DNA of 25,163 nt from DATGQT01 sp033720695 (GTDB lineage Bacteria; Bacteroidota; Rhodothermia; Rhodothermales; Rubricoccaceae), in assembly GCA_033720695.1 (NCBI GenBank), contig JAWWCA010000019.1:1-25163 (forward strand). Direction: 5' to 3'. The position numbers and the translations under genes were made by a program. The notes beneath the pieces were generated by a model. That model was not told the origin of the DNA, ran no database searches, and worked only from the letters and a program-made list of their open reading frames with translations. Within the stretch, counting starts at the first letter, position 1; each line of letters starts with the position of its first letter. Shown here in pieces: positions 9,501 to 14,875 of the stretch.

Positions 9501-11184
9501 CGATGGAGGGGGCGTCTTCGTGGGCGAGGACCTCCTCGGCTCCCTCACCGTCGAGCATGGCGAGGCGCAGTGGGGCGACTACGACGCCGACGGCGACCTC
9601 GACATCCTCATCGCCGGCCGCGTCAAGGAGACCGACGGCACCTTCAACCAGGTGCTCCGCGTCTACCGCAACGACGGCGGCGGCGTCTACGCCGAGGAGA
9701 CCCTCATCGACGCGCCCAACGCCGACTGGATCGATCTCCACGCCGGCACGTGGGCCGACTACGACTCCGACGGCGACGTGGACATCCTCCTCGCCGGCAC
9801 CTACAACAGCGGCTCCCAGATCGACGGCAAGGCGGAGATCTACGCCAACAGCGGCGGCACCTTCGTCGACACCGAGAACGACCTCCCGGCGCCGCGCTCC
9901 TCCGGCACCCGCGGCGGCGCCTTCTCGTGGCTCGACGTGGACGGCGAGGGCGACCTCGACTACTTCATCGCCGGCTCCTACTTCGTGCCCGGCGGCAACG
10001 GCCTCGTCGAGGCGCAGATGCACCTCTACCGCAACGACGTGCCCGTGCTGAACCTGCGGCCCTCGGCGCCGACGGGTCTCACCGCCGAGGTCCTCGGCAC
10101 GGAGGCGGGGGGCGGCGCGGCCGTGACCCTCGCCTGGGACCCCTCGACCGACGACCACACCCCGTCCGTCGCGCTCACCTACGACCTCGACCTCTACCGC
10201 GACGGCGTCCCGCTCGAGACGCCGAGCCGGCTCCCCCAGCCCGGCAACGTCAGCGCTGTGACCGCGTGGCTCCTGACGGGGCTTGAGGCGGGGACGTACA
10301 CCTGGACCCTGCGCGCGGTGGACAGCGCTTACAACGGCAGCCTCCGCAGCGAGGGCACCTTCACCGTCGGCGACGCGCCGGCCTACAGCCTCTCGGCGTC
10401 GAACACCACCCCGCTCACCGTCGCCCCTGGTGGGGAGGTGGGCTTCCAGTACGCCGTCACGAATCACACGGCCGCGCCGGCCGCGGGCGACCTCTACTTC
10501 GTCGCCGAGCGCGGCGGCACGCCGGTGGCGAGCGGGACGGTCCGCTCGGGCACGCTCCCGGGGGGGAAGACCGTGGCGGGCACGTACACGCAGCGGGTGC
10601 CGGCGAGTGTGCCGGCCGGCACCTACACGTACCGGCTCGTGATCGGCCGCTTCCCGGACGTGGCGGTGGCCGAGGCCGCCTTCGAGATCGTGGTTCAGAC
10701 CCACACGGACGGCCCGGCGGTGCGCGGGACCAGCCCCAGCAGCACCGCCTCGCGCCGGGCACCCGCGCGCACGTCCGACGCTGCACGCACGGCCGACGCC
10801 GCGTGGCCGGTCGAGGACGCCGGGCCGTGGGCCGTGGTCGTGGTGCTGGCGGTCTCGGACCGTGGCGGCTCGACAGAGGCCGCCTCGGACGCGCCGGACG
10901 CGTCGAGCACCAGCCTCCCGGAGGTCGCCGACCTCTCGGCCATCTATCCGAACCCGGTCCGCCGCGCTGCCACGATCCGCTTCGGCCTCCCCGCCGCGGC
11001 CGACGTGGACCTGGCGGTCTACGACCTCCTCGGGCGTCGGGTGGTCCAGCTCGCGCGTGAGGCGTTCCCGGCAGGCCTCCACGAGGTGCGCTGGGACGCC
11101 GCCGGCCTCGCGGGTGGGACCTACCTCGTCCGCTTCTCGACAGAGGGCGCTACGGTGACCCGGCGTGTCGTGCTGATGCGCTAG
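6571..11184 (+). CDS. Giant T9SS-secreted protein: Ycf48/BNR repeats, PKD, FG-GAP/VCBS repeats, Fn3-like and sorting domain
   Basis: 1537 residues. A signal peptide covers 1-22 (ending VPASA). Thirteen T.DGG.TW-type repeats run from about 63 to 605, the signature of Ycf48/BNR beta-propellers. A PKD domain follows at about 653-735 (WDFGDGATSTEQNPSHTY, from 689). Seven FG-GAP/VCBS calcium-binding units with DxDxDGDxDxx-type motifs (for example DYDGDGDVDIAV, DYDNDGDQDLLL) lie at about 770-1135. A fibronectin-like domain is at about 1164-1266 and a further beta domain at about 1271-1376. A low-complexity Ala/Ser/Thr linker reaches about 1450. The last 85 residues (IYPNPVRRAATIRFGLP, VYDLLGRRVVQL, ending RRVVLMR) are a complete T9SS type A sorting domain. 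It is expected to be exported by Sec, moved across the outer membrane by T9SS and attached to the surface or released. Ligand or enzyme activity is unknown. Confidence 0.92.
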   Translation: MHHLYRPLFVALLVVAAVPASAQWSTQSPVPTGQELRGVAAPTAQRAFVVGTDNAFDDQGALFETADGGQTWIPRDVPFSLSEPLNGIFFLDSQHGWTYGNANYRTTDGGSTWDELPFLGSTYRMEFWTPTFGFASTNDGWVSRDGGLTWEPSPNGMVDFAFADDGTGLLGLGVSTSGIYRTLDGGLTFTLALGGSAADVVFLTPTLAVGIVDDAFVRSTDGGTTWTTGAAAEGRRQLVAVSPTVALAWGRSGSFPDYDDRLFRSGDGGQTWADLGEVIDEETVSVAVADPQTVVALDRGGDVLHSADAGQTWAEAYDSPGPWPGYFGTVVPAFADAQTGYLAFGRGLVLKTTDGGASWRQVGSGYGADLAALDRFSDGRLLAVGAGGALLTNAGAADAAWLLQPSPTTLDLRGVDVVGPQDVVVVDEGGRVYRSADGGDTWTAGAATPPSFDAEDLDFATPLDGWVAGFGSSGGAVFHTTDGGASWTAAPGFSGAYVAVDFEGQSGWALNVTGRYYRTTDGGATWVQGELPDASGQVQDLDFFDAATGYAVGWYGFAARSDDGGATWETLPIPNGDDRLTDLYLLGPNELWVSTTDDVAYYSATGGQTWARIEIGSGGFGNFSAIVATADGDAWTAGSQGVIERFAGPPPPPLNRPPEASFEFDTVRLTVHLTDTSADPDGTLTAWLWDFGDGATSTEQNPSHTYVEADTYIVRLTVTDDDGDTGSTVRFITVQPGPGGTFGDFTEVTPFESPFVTPQDEDFWVVATAPADYDGDGDVDIAVLGYYVVYHQSAEDQLLLLRNDGEGAPDEWAFTYVEVDLGDLSAGASDLAWADLDGYGDQDLVVGTDGETVVYRNRDGVLVLTDTDLPGYYEDNDQADFDLRSITAADYDNDGDQDLLLPSVFDFDTFEYRTALLRNDGPNGSGGWLFTEADATFAPTRHAQSAWADFDGDEDLDLLLVHLAPLTDDGFIRRYRNDGGGVFVGEDLLGSLTVEHGEAQWGDYDADGDLDILIAGRVKETDGTFNQVLRVYRNDGGGVYAEETLIDAPNADWIDLHAGTWADYDSDGDVDILLAGTYNSGSQIDGKAEIYANSGGTFVDTENDLPAPRSSGTRGGAFSWLDVDGEGDLDYFIAGSYFVPGGNGLVEAQMHLYRNDVPVLNLRPSAPTGLTAEVLGTEAGGGAAVTLAWDPSTDDHTPSVALTYDLDLYRDGVPLETPSRLPQPGNVSAVTAWLLTGLEAGTYTWTLRAVDSAYNGSLRSEGTFTVGDAPAYSLSASNTTPLTVAPGGEVGFQYAVTNHTAAPAAGDLYFVAERGGTPVASGTVRSGTLPGGKTVAGTYTQRVPASVPAGTYTYRLVIGRFPDVAVAEAAFEIVVQTHTDGPAVRGTSPSSTASRRAPARTSDAARTADAAWPVEDAGPWAVVVVLAVSDRGGSTEAASDAPDASSTSLPEVADLSAIYPNPVRRAATIRFGLPAAADVDLAVYDLLGRRVVQLAREAFPAGLHEVRWDAAGLAGGTYLVRFSTEGATVTRRVVLMR

Positions 11185-11222
11185 CGTTCCGTGGCCGTGC
11201 AGGAGAGAGAACGCGAACGGCT

Positions 11223-11252
11223 CGAGCCGCCCGGTTCCCGCTGGGCGGCTCG
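11223..11252 (+). terminator. Hairpin terminator candidate after the T9SS gene
   Basis: A perfect 10-bp stem (CGAGCCGCCC at 11223-11232, GGGCGGCTCG at 11243-11252) with a 10-base loop, 38 bases after the stop codon. No T-tract follows. Confidence 0.5.
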
Positions 11253-11314
11253 CGCCTGTCCGGGAGTGTGGTAGCTGGACGCCGCGCTCGGCCCACGTTC
11301 AGCGTGCGAGCCCT

Positions 11315-11396
11315 CGAACCATCTTCCGGTGCAACGCGCCGGTCTCGAAAACCGCAGGGACGCATGGCACCGGGGGTTCGAATCCCTCCCCCTCCG
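11315..11396 (+). pseudogene. tRNA-Ser(CGA)-like remnant lacking its 5' strand
   Basis: The 3' two thirds match tRNA-Ser: end of the D arm (GGTGCAACGCGCC), an anticodon arm CCGGT-CTCGAAA-ACCGC reading CGA, a T arm with TTCGAAT and the 3' acceptor strand CCCCTCC plus G. The required GGAGGGG 5' acceptor strand and the first half of the D arm are absent from the bases just upstream. The variable arm (GGGAC-GCAT-GGCAC) does not pair, and one anticodon-stem pair is broken (C-C at 11339/11355). I call it a truncated, decayed tRNA. The alternative is the displaced 3' end of a tRNA at an old integration site. Confidence 0.7.
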
Positions 11397-11397
11397 C
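11366..11397 (+). repeat. 32-bp direct repeat, copy 2
   Basis: Exact copy of 6354-6385 in the same orientation, about 5 kb away, at the end of the tRNA-Ser-like remnant. It has the form expected of an attachment-site duplication, but no integrase gene lies between the copies. Confidence 0.9.
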
Positions 11398-11520
11398 AAG
11401 TCCACGCCCTGATCGCTCGTAGGGATCGATCGTGGGTGTTGATCCTGCTGCGGGTCTTCCGCGGCGGCCCGCTCCGAGCGATTCCTGGACCACTCTTGGG
11501 GGCTCGCCGGACGCGTCTCC

Positions 11521-11547
11521 GTCCGCCGGTGGTCGCCCCGGGCGGAC
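11521..11547 (-). terminator. Hairpin after the TetR operon
   Basis: A 7-bp perfect stem (GTCCGCC at 11521-11527, GGCGGAC at 11541-11547) with a 13-base loop, 8 bases beyond the tetR-like stop codon in the leftward direction. No T-tract was seen. Confidence 0.45.
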
Positions 11548-11555
11548 TAAAGCGG

Positions 11556-12110
11556 CTAGGTGTCCAAGACGGAGAGCACCGTCTCCAGCGTCGCCGCCAG
11601 CCGCTCGTTGTCGCCCTCCAGCTTCCCCATCGTCGTGATGCCCTGGATGCTGAAGACGAGGAACGTGGCGAGGCGCCGGGCTTCGGCGTCGGGCCGCCCG
11701 TCGGCGCGGAGGTTGGCGACCAGCAGCGCCTCGATCCGCGCCAGCGTCTCGCGGACGGTCCCGATCGAGGCCTCGGGGACGAGCGCGCGCTCGTTGGCGG
11801 TCATCGTCATGAGGCAGCCCCGGCAGTCGGCCTCGTAGCGCATCCCGGCGAAGTAGCGGCGGACGTTGGCGTCGCCCAGCGGCTCGGTGCCGAGCACGGC
11901 CTCGGTCTGCACGAGCGCCTGCCGCGTGTACAGCCCGACGGCCTCGGCGTAGAGCGTGCCTTTGTCGCCGAACTCGGCGTAGAGCGTCTTGCGGTTGAGC
12001 CTGGTCGCCGCGCACAAGGTCGCGACCGAGGTGCCGTGGAAGCCCTCGCGCCAGAACGCCCCCATCGCTGCGCCCAGTGCCGCCTCGCGCGTGTACTGCT
12101 TCCTCGACAC
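11556..12110 (-). CDS. TetR/AcrR-family transcriptional repressor
   Basis: 184 residues from a GTG start. Residues 8-53 (REAALGAAMGAFWREGFHGT, then SVATLCAATRLNRKTLYAEFGDK) are a textbook TetR helix-turn-helix: helix 1, then recognition helix with TLYAEFGDKGTLY. The C-terminal helices hold the ligand and dimer region, with DCRGCLMTM (95-103) corresponding to the RGCLM motif common in one TetR subgroup. Here a second Cys (C96, C99) adds a possible thiol or metal-sensing pair, which is speculative. It is the last gene of a three-gene leftward operon, five bases after the SRPBCC stop. A perfect 18-bp palindrome in the operon promoter (12926-12943) is the obvious candidate operator, implying autorepression. 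Confidence 0.92.
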   Translation of the reverse strand: MSRKQYTREAALGAAMGAFWREGFHGTSVATLCAATRLNRKTLYAEFGDKGTLYAEAVGLYTRQALVQTEAVLGTEPLGDANVRRYFAGMRYEADCRGCLMTMTANERALVPEASIGTVRETLARIEALLVANLRADGRPDAEARRLATFLVFSIQGITTMGKLEGDNERLAATLETVLSVLDT

Positions 12111-12115
12111 GGGCC

Positions 12116-12568
12116 CTACGCCTCCACGCGCGCCTCGACGTGTTCCTTGAGGCCGCCGAGCGCGCCGTCCAGCGCGGAGACCATGCGGCCCTTGGCCATC
12201 CGCTCCAGCAGCGGCGCCAGGATCCCGCCCTTCATGGCGTAGCGCATGGATTGCGTCACGGTCGTCTGGCGGGCATCGCCGCTGAGCACGAAGCGGATCT
12301 CGTTGGAGGCCATCGGGACGCCCTTGAAGGCGGTCGTCTCCAGCGTATAGCCCGTGCCCTCGCGCCAGTCGGTCACGCGCTCGGTCAGCTCCACGCCGTC
12401 CGCGAAGACGCAGTGCCGCGCCGCGCCCACGCCGCGTTCCGCCTCGCCCACATGCTCGACGCTCGCGAGGCCAGGCATGTACGCGCGCATGGCCGTGAGG
12501 TCGGAGAGGACGTCCCAGACACGGTCGCGCGGGGCGTCGATGGTGACGGATCGCTGAACGTCGTTCAT
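12116..12568 (-). CDS. SRPBCC-fold (START/polyketide cyclase-like) protein
   Basis: 150 residues. It starts MNDVQRSVTIDAPRDRVWDV, the standard beta1-alpha1 opening of SRPBCC proteins, and continues with SDLTAMRAYMPGLASVEHVG, WREGTGYTLETTAFKGVPM and a final long helix ending LGGLKEHVEARVEA. The fold encloses a hydrophobic ligand pocket; the ligand here is unknown. The start was chosen because its ATG overlaps the stop of the TfoX-like gene by four bases (ATGA), indicating translational coupling. A longer in-frame extension to 12997 would run through the TfoX gene and the operator and is rejected. Being co-regulated with a TetR protein suggests response to a small hydrophobic molecule (inference). 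Confidence 0.9.
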   Translation of the reverse strand: MNDVQRSVTIDAPRDRVWDVLSDLTAMRAYMPGLASVEHVGEAERGVGAARHCVFADGVELTERVTDWREGTGYTLETTAFKGVPMASNEIRFVLSGDARQTTVTQSMRYAMKGGILAPLLERMAKGRMVSALDGALGGLKEHVEARVEA

Positions 12569-12900
12569 TTCTTTGCCGCGTGGGCGGTGGCGAGGGCGTC
12601 GGAGGCCCAGGACTGGAACGTAGCGTCGTCGGCGAGGACGGCCGGGGGGACGGAGACGTAGGGCATCTTGCCGTGAGGCTGCCCGCCCGCGGCCTCGAAG
12701 CGCGGGCGCGTCTCGCGGTCCACGCGGAGGTGGACGAGGCCCTTGCCGTCGACCAAGCCGAACATCACGCCGTCGTGGAAGAGGCCGTAGCCGCCGAACA
12801 TGCCCCTGGGCGCGACGGCCCCGAGGGGCGCCAGTCGCTCGGCGGCGTGGGTGGCGACGTCTCTCGCAGCGCTGGTGCGTGTCTGACCCTTGGTTCCCAT
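12565..12900 (-). CDS. TfoX N-terminal-domain protein
   Basis: 111 residues, the usual size of stand-alone TfoX_N proteins. The core APRGMFGGYGLFHDGVMFGL followed by VDGKGLVHLRVD is the family signature, and PHGKMPYVSVP with WASDALATAH completes the domain. TfoX/Sxy proteins regulate competence in gammaproteobacteria, but the single-domain versions in other phyla are uncharacterised, so competence should not be assumed. It is the first gene of the operon. The ATG at 12900 lies 22 bases downstream of the -7 box, giving a very short leader. The stop overlaps the SRPBCC start. Confidence 0.9.
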   Translation of the reverse strand: MGTKGQTRTSAARDVATHAAERLAPLGAVAPRGMFGGYGLFHDGVMFGLVDGKGLVHLRVDRETRPRFEAAGGQPHGKMPYVSVPPAVLADDATFQSWASDALATAHAAKK

Positions 12901-12922
12901 AGGGGTGCGAGCGGTGTGTTCT

Positions 12923-12952
12923 CAAGGTAACCGATCGGTTACCGGCGCGCAA
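12923..12952 (-). promoter_or_regulatory. Promoter of the tfoX-SRPBCC-tetR operon
   Basis: The reverse strand has TTG (12952-12950), then 20 bases, then TACCTTG (12929-12923), matching the Bacteroidota -33/-7 spacing. The -7 box ends 22 bases before the ATG. Confidence 0.6.
12926..12943. promoter_or_regulatory. TetR operator: perfect 18-bp palindrome
   Basis: GGTAACCGATCGGTTACC is identical to its own reverse complement. It overlaps the first four bases of the -7 box and fills most of the spacer, so a bound TetR dimer would block the polymerase. Palindromes with an ACCGATCGGT-like core are common TetR-family operators. The only regulator encoded nearby is the TetR protein of the same operon. 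Confidence 0.8.
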
Positions 12953-13049
12953 GGACTCGCCGCCGCGGCCCGCTGCAATCCGCCTCGCCGCGAGCACCCG
13001 GCACGGAGGCGCCTCGCTCCTCCTGCGCCAGCCAAACCAGGAAGAGGGG

Positions 13050-13079
13050 CGGGCTGCCGGGTGTTCATGGGGCAGCCCG
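13050..13079. other. Orphan strong hairpin between divergent genes
   Basis: A perfect 9-bp stem (CGGGCTGCC at 13050-13058, GGCAGCCCG at 13071-13079) with a 12-base loop, followed on the forward strand by GCCTTTCC. It lies between two divergent promoters, where no transcript is expected to end. It may be an insulator-like terminator or part of a small RNA. Confidence 0.4.
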
Positions 13080-13089
13080 GCCTTTCCGC

Positions 13090-13120
13090 CTGACGGCGCG
13101 CGCCGCCCCCCGTAGCTTTA
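13090..13120 (+). promoter_or_regulatory. Putative promoter of the FGE-like lipoprotein gene
   Basis: TAGCTTTA (13113-13120) is a near-perfect -7 box, with CTG (13090-13092) 20 bases upstream as a weak -33. It ends 23 bases before the GTG at 13144. Confidence 0.45.
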
Positions 13121-13143
13121 GGCCCTGCCGACGCCTCCCTGCT

Positions 13144-14079
13144 GTGCCCCGCCTCGTAGCTCTCGCCCTGTTCCTCCTCGCTGCCTGCGGCACGGAGGAG
13201 ACCGCGCCCGCATCCGGGCCTCCCGCAGAGGCCGCGTCCGTCGCAGCCCCCGCCGACACGAGCGGGGTGTGGGTGGACGTGCCCGGCGGGCGGACGACGA
13301 TCGGGAGCGAGGACGGCCTGCCCCAGGAGCAGCCGACGTTCGAGGCCGACGTGCCGCCGTTCGGGCTGATGCGGAGCCCGGTGACGGTCGCGCAGTTCCG
13401 CGCCTTCGTCGAGCGGACGGGCTACGTGACGGAGGCCGAGCGCTTCGGGAGCGGCACGGTCCTGACGCAGACCGGCTGGCATCTCGTCCCCGGTGCCTCG
13501 TGGCACCACGCCCTCGGGCCCGACGGCCCGCCCGCGCCGGACGACCACCCCGTGACGCAGGTCTCGTGGAACGACGCTGCGGCCTACTGCGAGGCCGCCG
13601 GCGGCCGCCTCCCCACCGAGGTCGAGTGGGAGCACGCCGCCCGCAACGCCCGCGACGACCGCCGCCCCTACGCCTGGGGCGACTCCCTCGTCACCCACGA
13701 CCACGACGGCTCGCACGAGCGCCACGAGGCCGAGGCGCACTACCATGCCAACACCTGGACCGGCACCTTCCCCACCCGGAACACCGCCGCCGACGGCTAC
13801 CAGCTGACCTCGCCCGTCGGCGCCTTCGGCGAGACCGACCTGGGGCTGACCGATCTCGGGGGCAACGTCTGGGAGTGGACGGGCAGCTGGTACCGGCCCT
13901 ACGGTGAGCGGGACCAGCCCTTCACGCCGACGCCCGCGAGCGAGCGGGTGCAGCGCGGCGGCTCGTTCCTGTGCCACCCCTCGTACTGCCACGGCTACCG
14001 CGTCTCGGCCCGCAGCCACGCGACGCCGGAGTCGAGCCTGTTCCACGTCGGCTTCCGGTGCGCCCGCGGGGCCGGCTGA
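13144..14079 (+). CDS. Formylglycine-generating enzyme-like (SUMF1/FGE-sulfatase) lipoprotein
   Basis: 311 residues from a GTG start. MPRLVALALFLLAAC is a lipoprotein signal with Cys15, so the protein is exported and membrane anchored. The FGE-sulfatase fold runs from about 43 to 311: VPGGRTTIGSEDG, HPVTQVSWNDAAAYCEAAGG (135-154), RLPTEVEWEHAAR, LTDLGGNVWEWTGSWY and RGGSFLCHPSYCHGYRVSAR. The last segment carries two cysteines five residues apart (C277, C282), as in the copper-binding CHRSYC catalytic pair of true formylglycine-generating enzymes. Many family members without that chemistry (for example EgtB-like or PvdO-like proteins) lack this pair. It should therefore oxidise a sulfatase Cys to formylglycine, using oxygen, outside the cytoplasm. 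No sulfatase gene is in the window. Confidence 0.88.
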   Translation: MPRLVALALFLLAACGTEETAPASGPPAEAASVAAPADTSGVWVDVPGGRTTIGSEDGLPQEQPTFEADVPPFGLMRSPVTVAQFRAFVERTGYVTEAERFGSGTVLTQTGWHLVPGASWHHALGPDGPPAPDDHPVTQVSWNDAAAYCEAAGGRLPTEVEWEHAARNARDDRRPYAWGDSLVTHDHDGSHERHEAEAHYHANTWTGTFPTRNTAADGYQLTSPVGAFGETDLGLTDLGGNVWEWTGSWYRPYGERDQPFTPTPASERVQRGGSFLCHPSYCHGYRVSARSHATPESSLFHVGFRCARGAG

Positions 14080-14089
14080 GCAGGCTCGG

Positions 14090-14875
14090 TCAGGCCGCGG
14101 CGCGCTTCTCGGTGAGGTAGGGCCAGTAGCGGCGCGGGACGTGGCGGAGGTGGAGCTTGAGGTTGCGCCGCGCCGGGATGGTGACGGCGTGGTAGTAGGT
14201 CTGCCAGAGGTCCTGGTAGCCGGCCTCGTCGTGCGCCTCGGGGAGGGCTTCGAGGCTCTCGGCAGGGGTGAAGTGCGTGGCGGGGGCGCCGGCCTCGCGC
14301 TCGGCGGCGGGGGTGTGGACGAGGGCGTAGCGGCGGCGCACATCCACGATGGCCCATCGGAGGGCGGGGTAGCGCGCGGCGAAGTGGTCTTCGAGGAGCG
14401 GGAGCACGTTGTGCTCGGGCCGCGCCACGGCGATGTAGCGCTCGCCTGCGCGTCGCTCGAACCGCACGAACGCGTGCATCCGGTGCACCTCGTGGCGCAC
14501 GCGGGCCGCGAGGCGCTCGGCCGCGAAGGCCGGGGGGAAGCGGAGGTCGTCGAGCGCGCCGCCCCCCTCCCGGAGCACGCGGTCGATGAGCCGGAGCAGC
14601 CGGTGCTCGATGCCCGCGTCCTCGCTCAGGAACGCGTGGTAGAGCCGCTCGACGCCGCCCGCGGTGATCCTCCGCTCCAGGCCCCGCGCGACCCGCGCCG
14701 CGTGCGCCGCGCTCGTCTCGACCGCGACGACGGCGCCGAACAGGCCCCCCTGCGGCGGCGCCTCGTCGGTCGGGACCGACGCCGGGAGCGCGCCCCGCCG
14801 CGCGGCCTCGAAGACGACCGACAGGAAGCCGTCGAACGACCCATCGTAGGTGTAGTGCGCGTCGGAGGGCGTCAT
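14090..14875 (-). CDS. TIGR03915/DUF4130-type putative DNA repair protein
   Basis: 261 residues. The family signatures are present: YTYDGSFDGFLSVVFEA at the start, EHRLLRLIDRVLREGG, EVHRMHAFVRFERR, YIAVARPEHNVLPLLEDHFA, RYPALRWAIVDVRRRYALV, and near the end YQDLWQTYYHAVTIPARRN, then RRYWPYLTEK. The protein is cytoplasmic and has no signal. The ATG at 14875 overlaps the stop of the upstream radical SAM gene by four bases (ATGA). In many genomes this family is encoded beside the same radical SAM family, which led to the proposal of a joint DNA modification or repair function; the biochemistry is not established. The start was set by this overlap, and upstream in-frame sequence is antisense-like noise inside the partner gene. 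Confidence 0.92.
   Translation of the reverse strand: MTPSDAHYTYDGSFDGFLSVVFEAARRGALPASVPTDEAPPQGGLFGAVVAVETSAAHAARVARGLERRITAGGVERLYHAFLSEDAGIEHRLLRLIDRVLREGGGALDDLRFPPAFAAERLAARVRHEVHRMHAFVRFERRAGERYIAVARPEHNVLPLLEDHFAARYPALRWAIVDVRRRYALVHTPAAEREAGAPATHFTPAESLEALPEAHDEAGYQDLWQTYYHAVTIPARRNLKLHLRHVPRRYWPYLTEKRAAA

Larger units (their letters stand above)
11185..11555. other. Intergenic stretch of 371 bases
   Basis: It contains the terminator-like hairpin 11223-11252, the tRNA-Ser-like remnant to 11396, and the hairpin 11521-11547 serving the leftward TetR operon. I see nothing further in 11398-11520. The short reverse ORF across the remnant reads RGRDSNPRC, which is the usual artefact of translating tRNA-Ser antisense. 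Confidence 0.6.

Noticed and set aside
7294..11082. Very long reverse-strand ORF (1262 codons) opposite the T9SS gene
   Set aside because: It is rich in repetitive Val/Gly/Glu/Arg without any domain, exactly antisense to a protein with clear repeats, and results from the strong G/C third-position bias.
6571..11184. Prophage or transposon between the tRNA-Ser repeats
   Set aside because: No integrase, transposase, phage structural gene or terminal inverted repeat was seen; only the secreted protein is present.
12569..12997. N-terminal extension of the SRPBCC protein
   Set aside because: It would cover the TfoX-like gene and the operator; the ATGA overlap at 12565-12568 gives a natural start.
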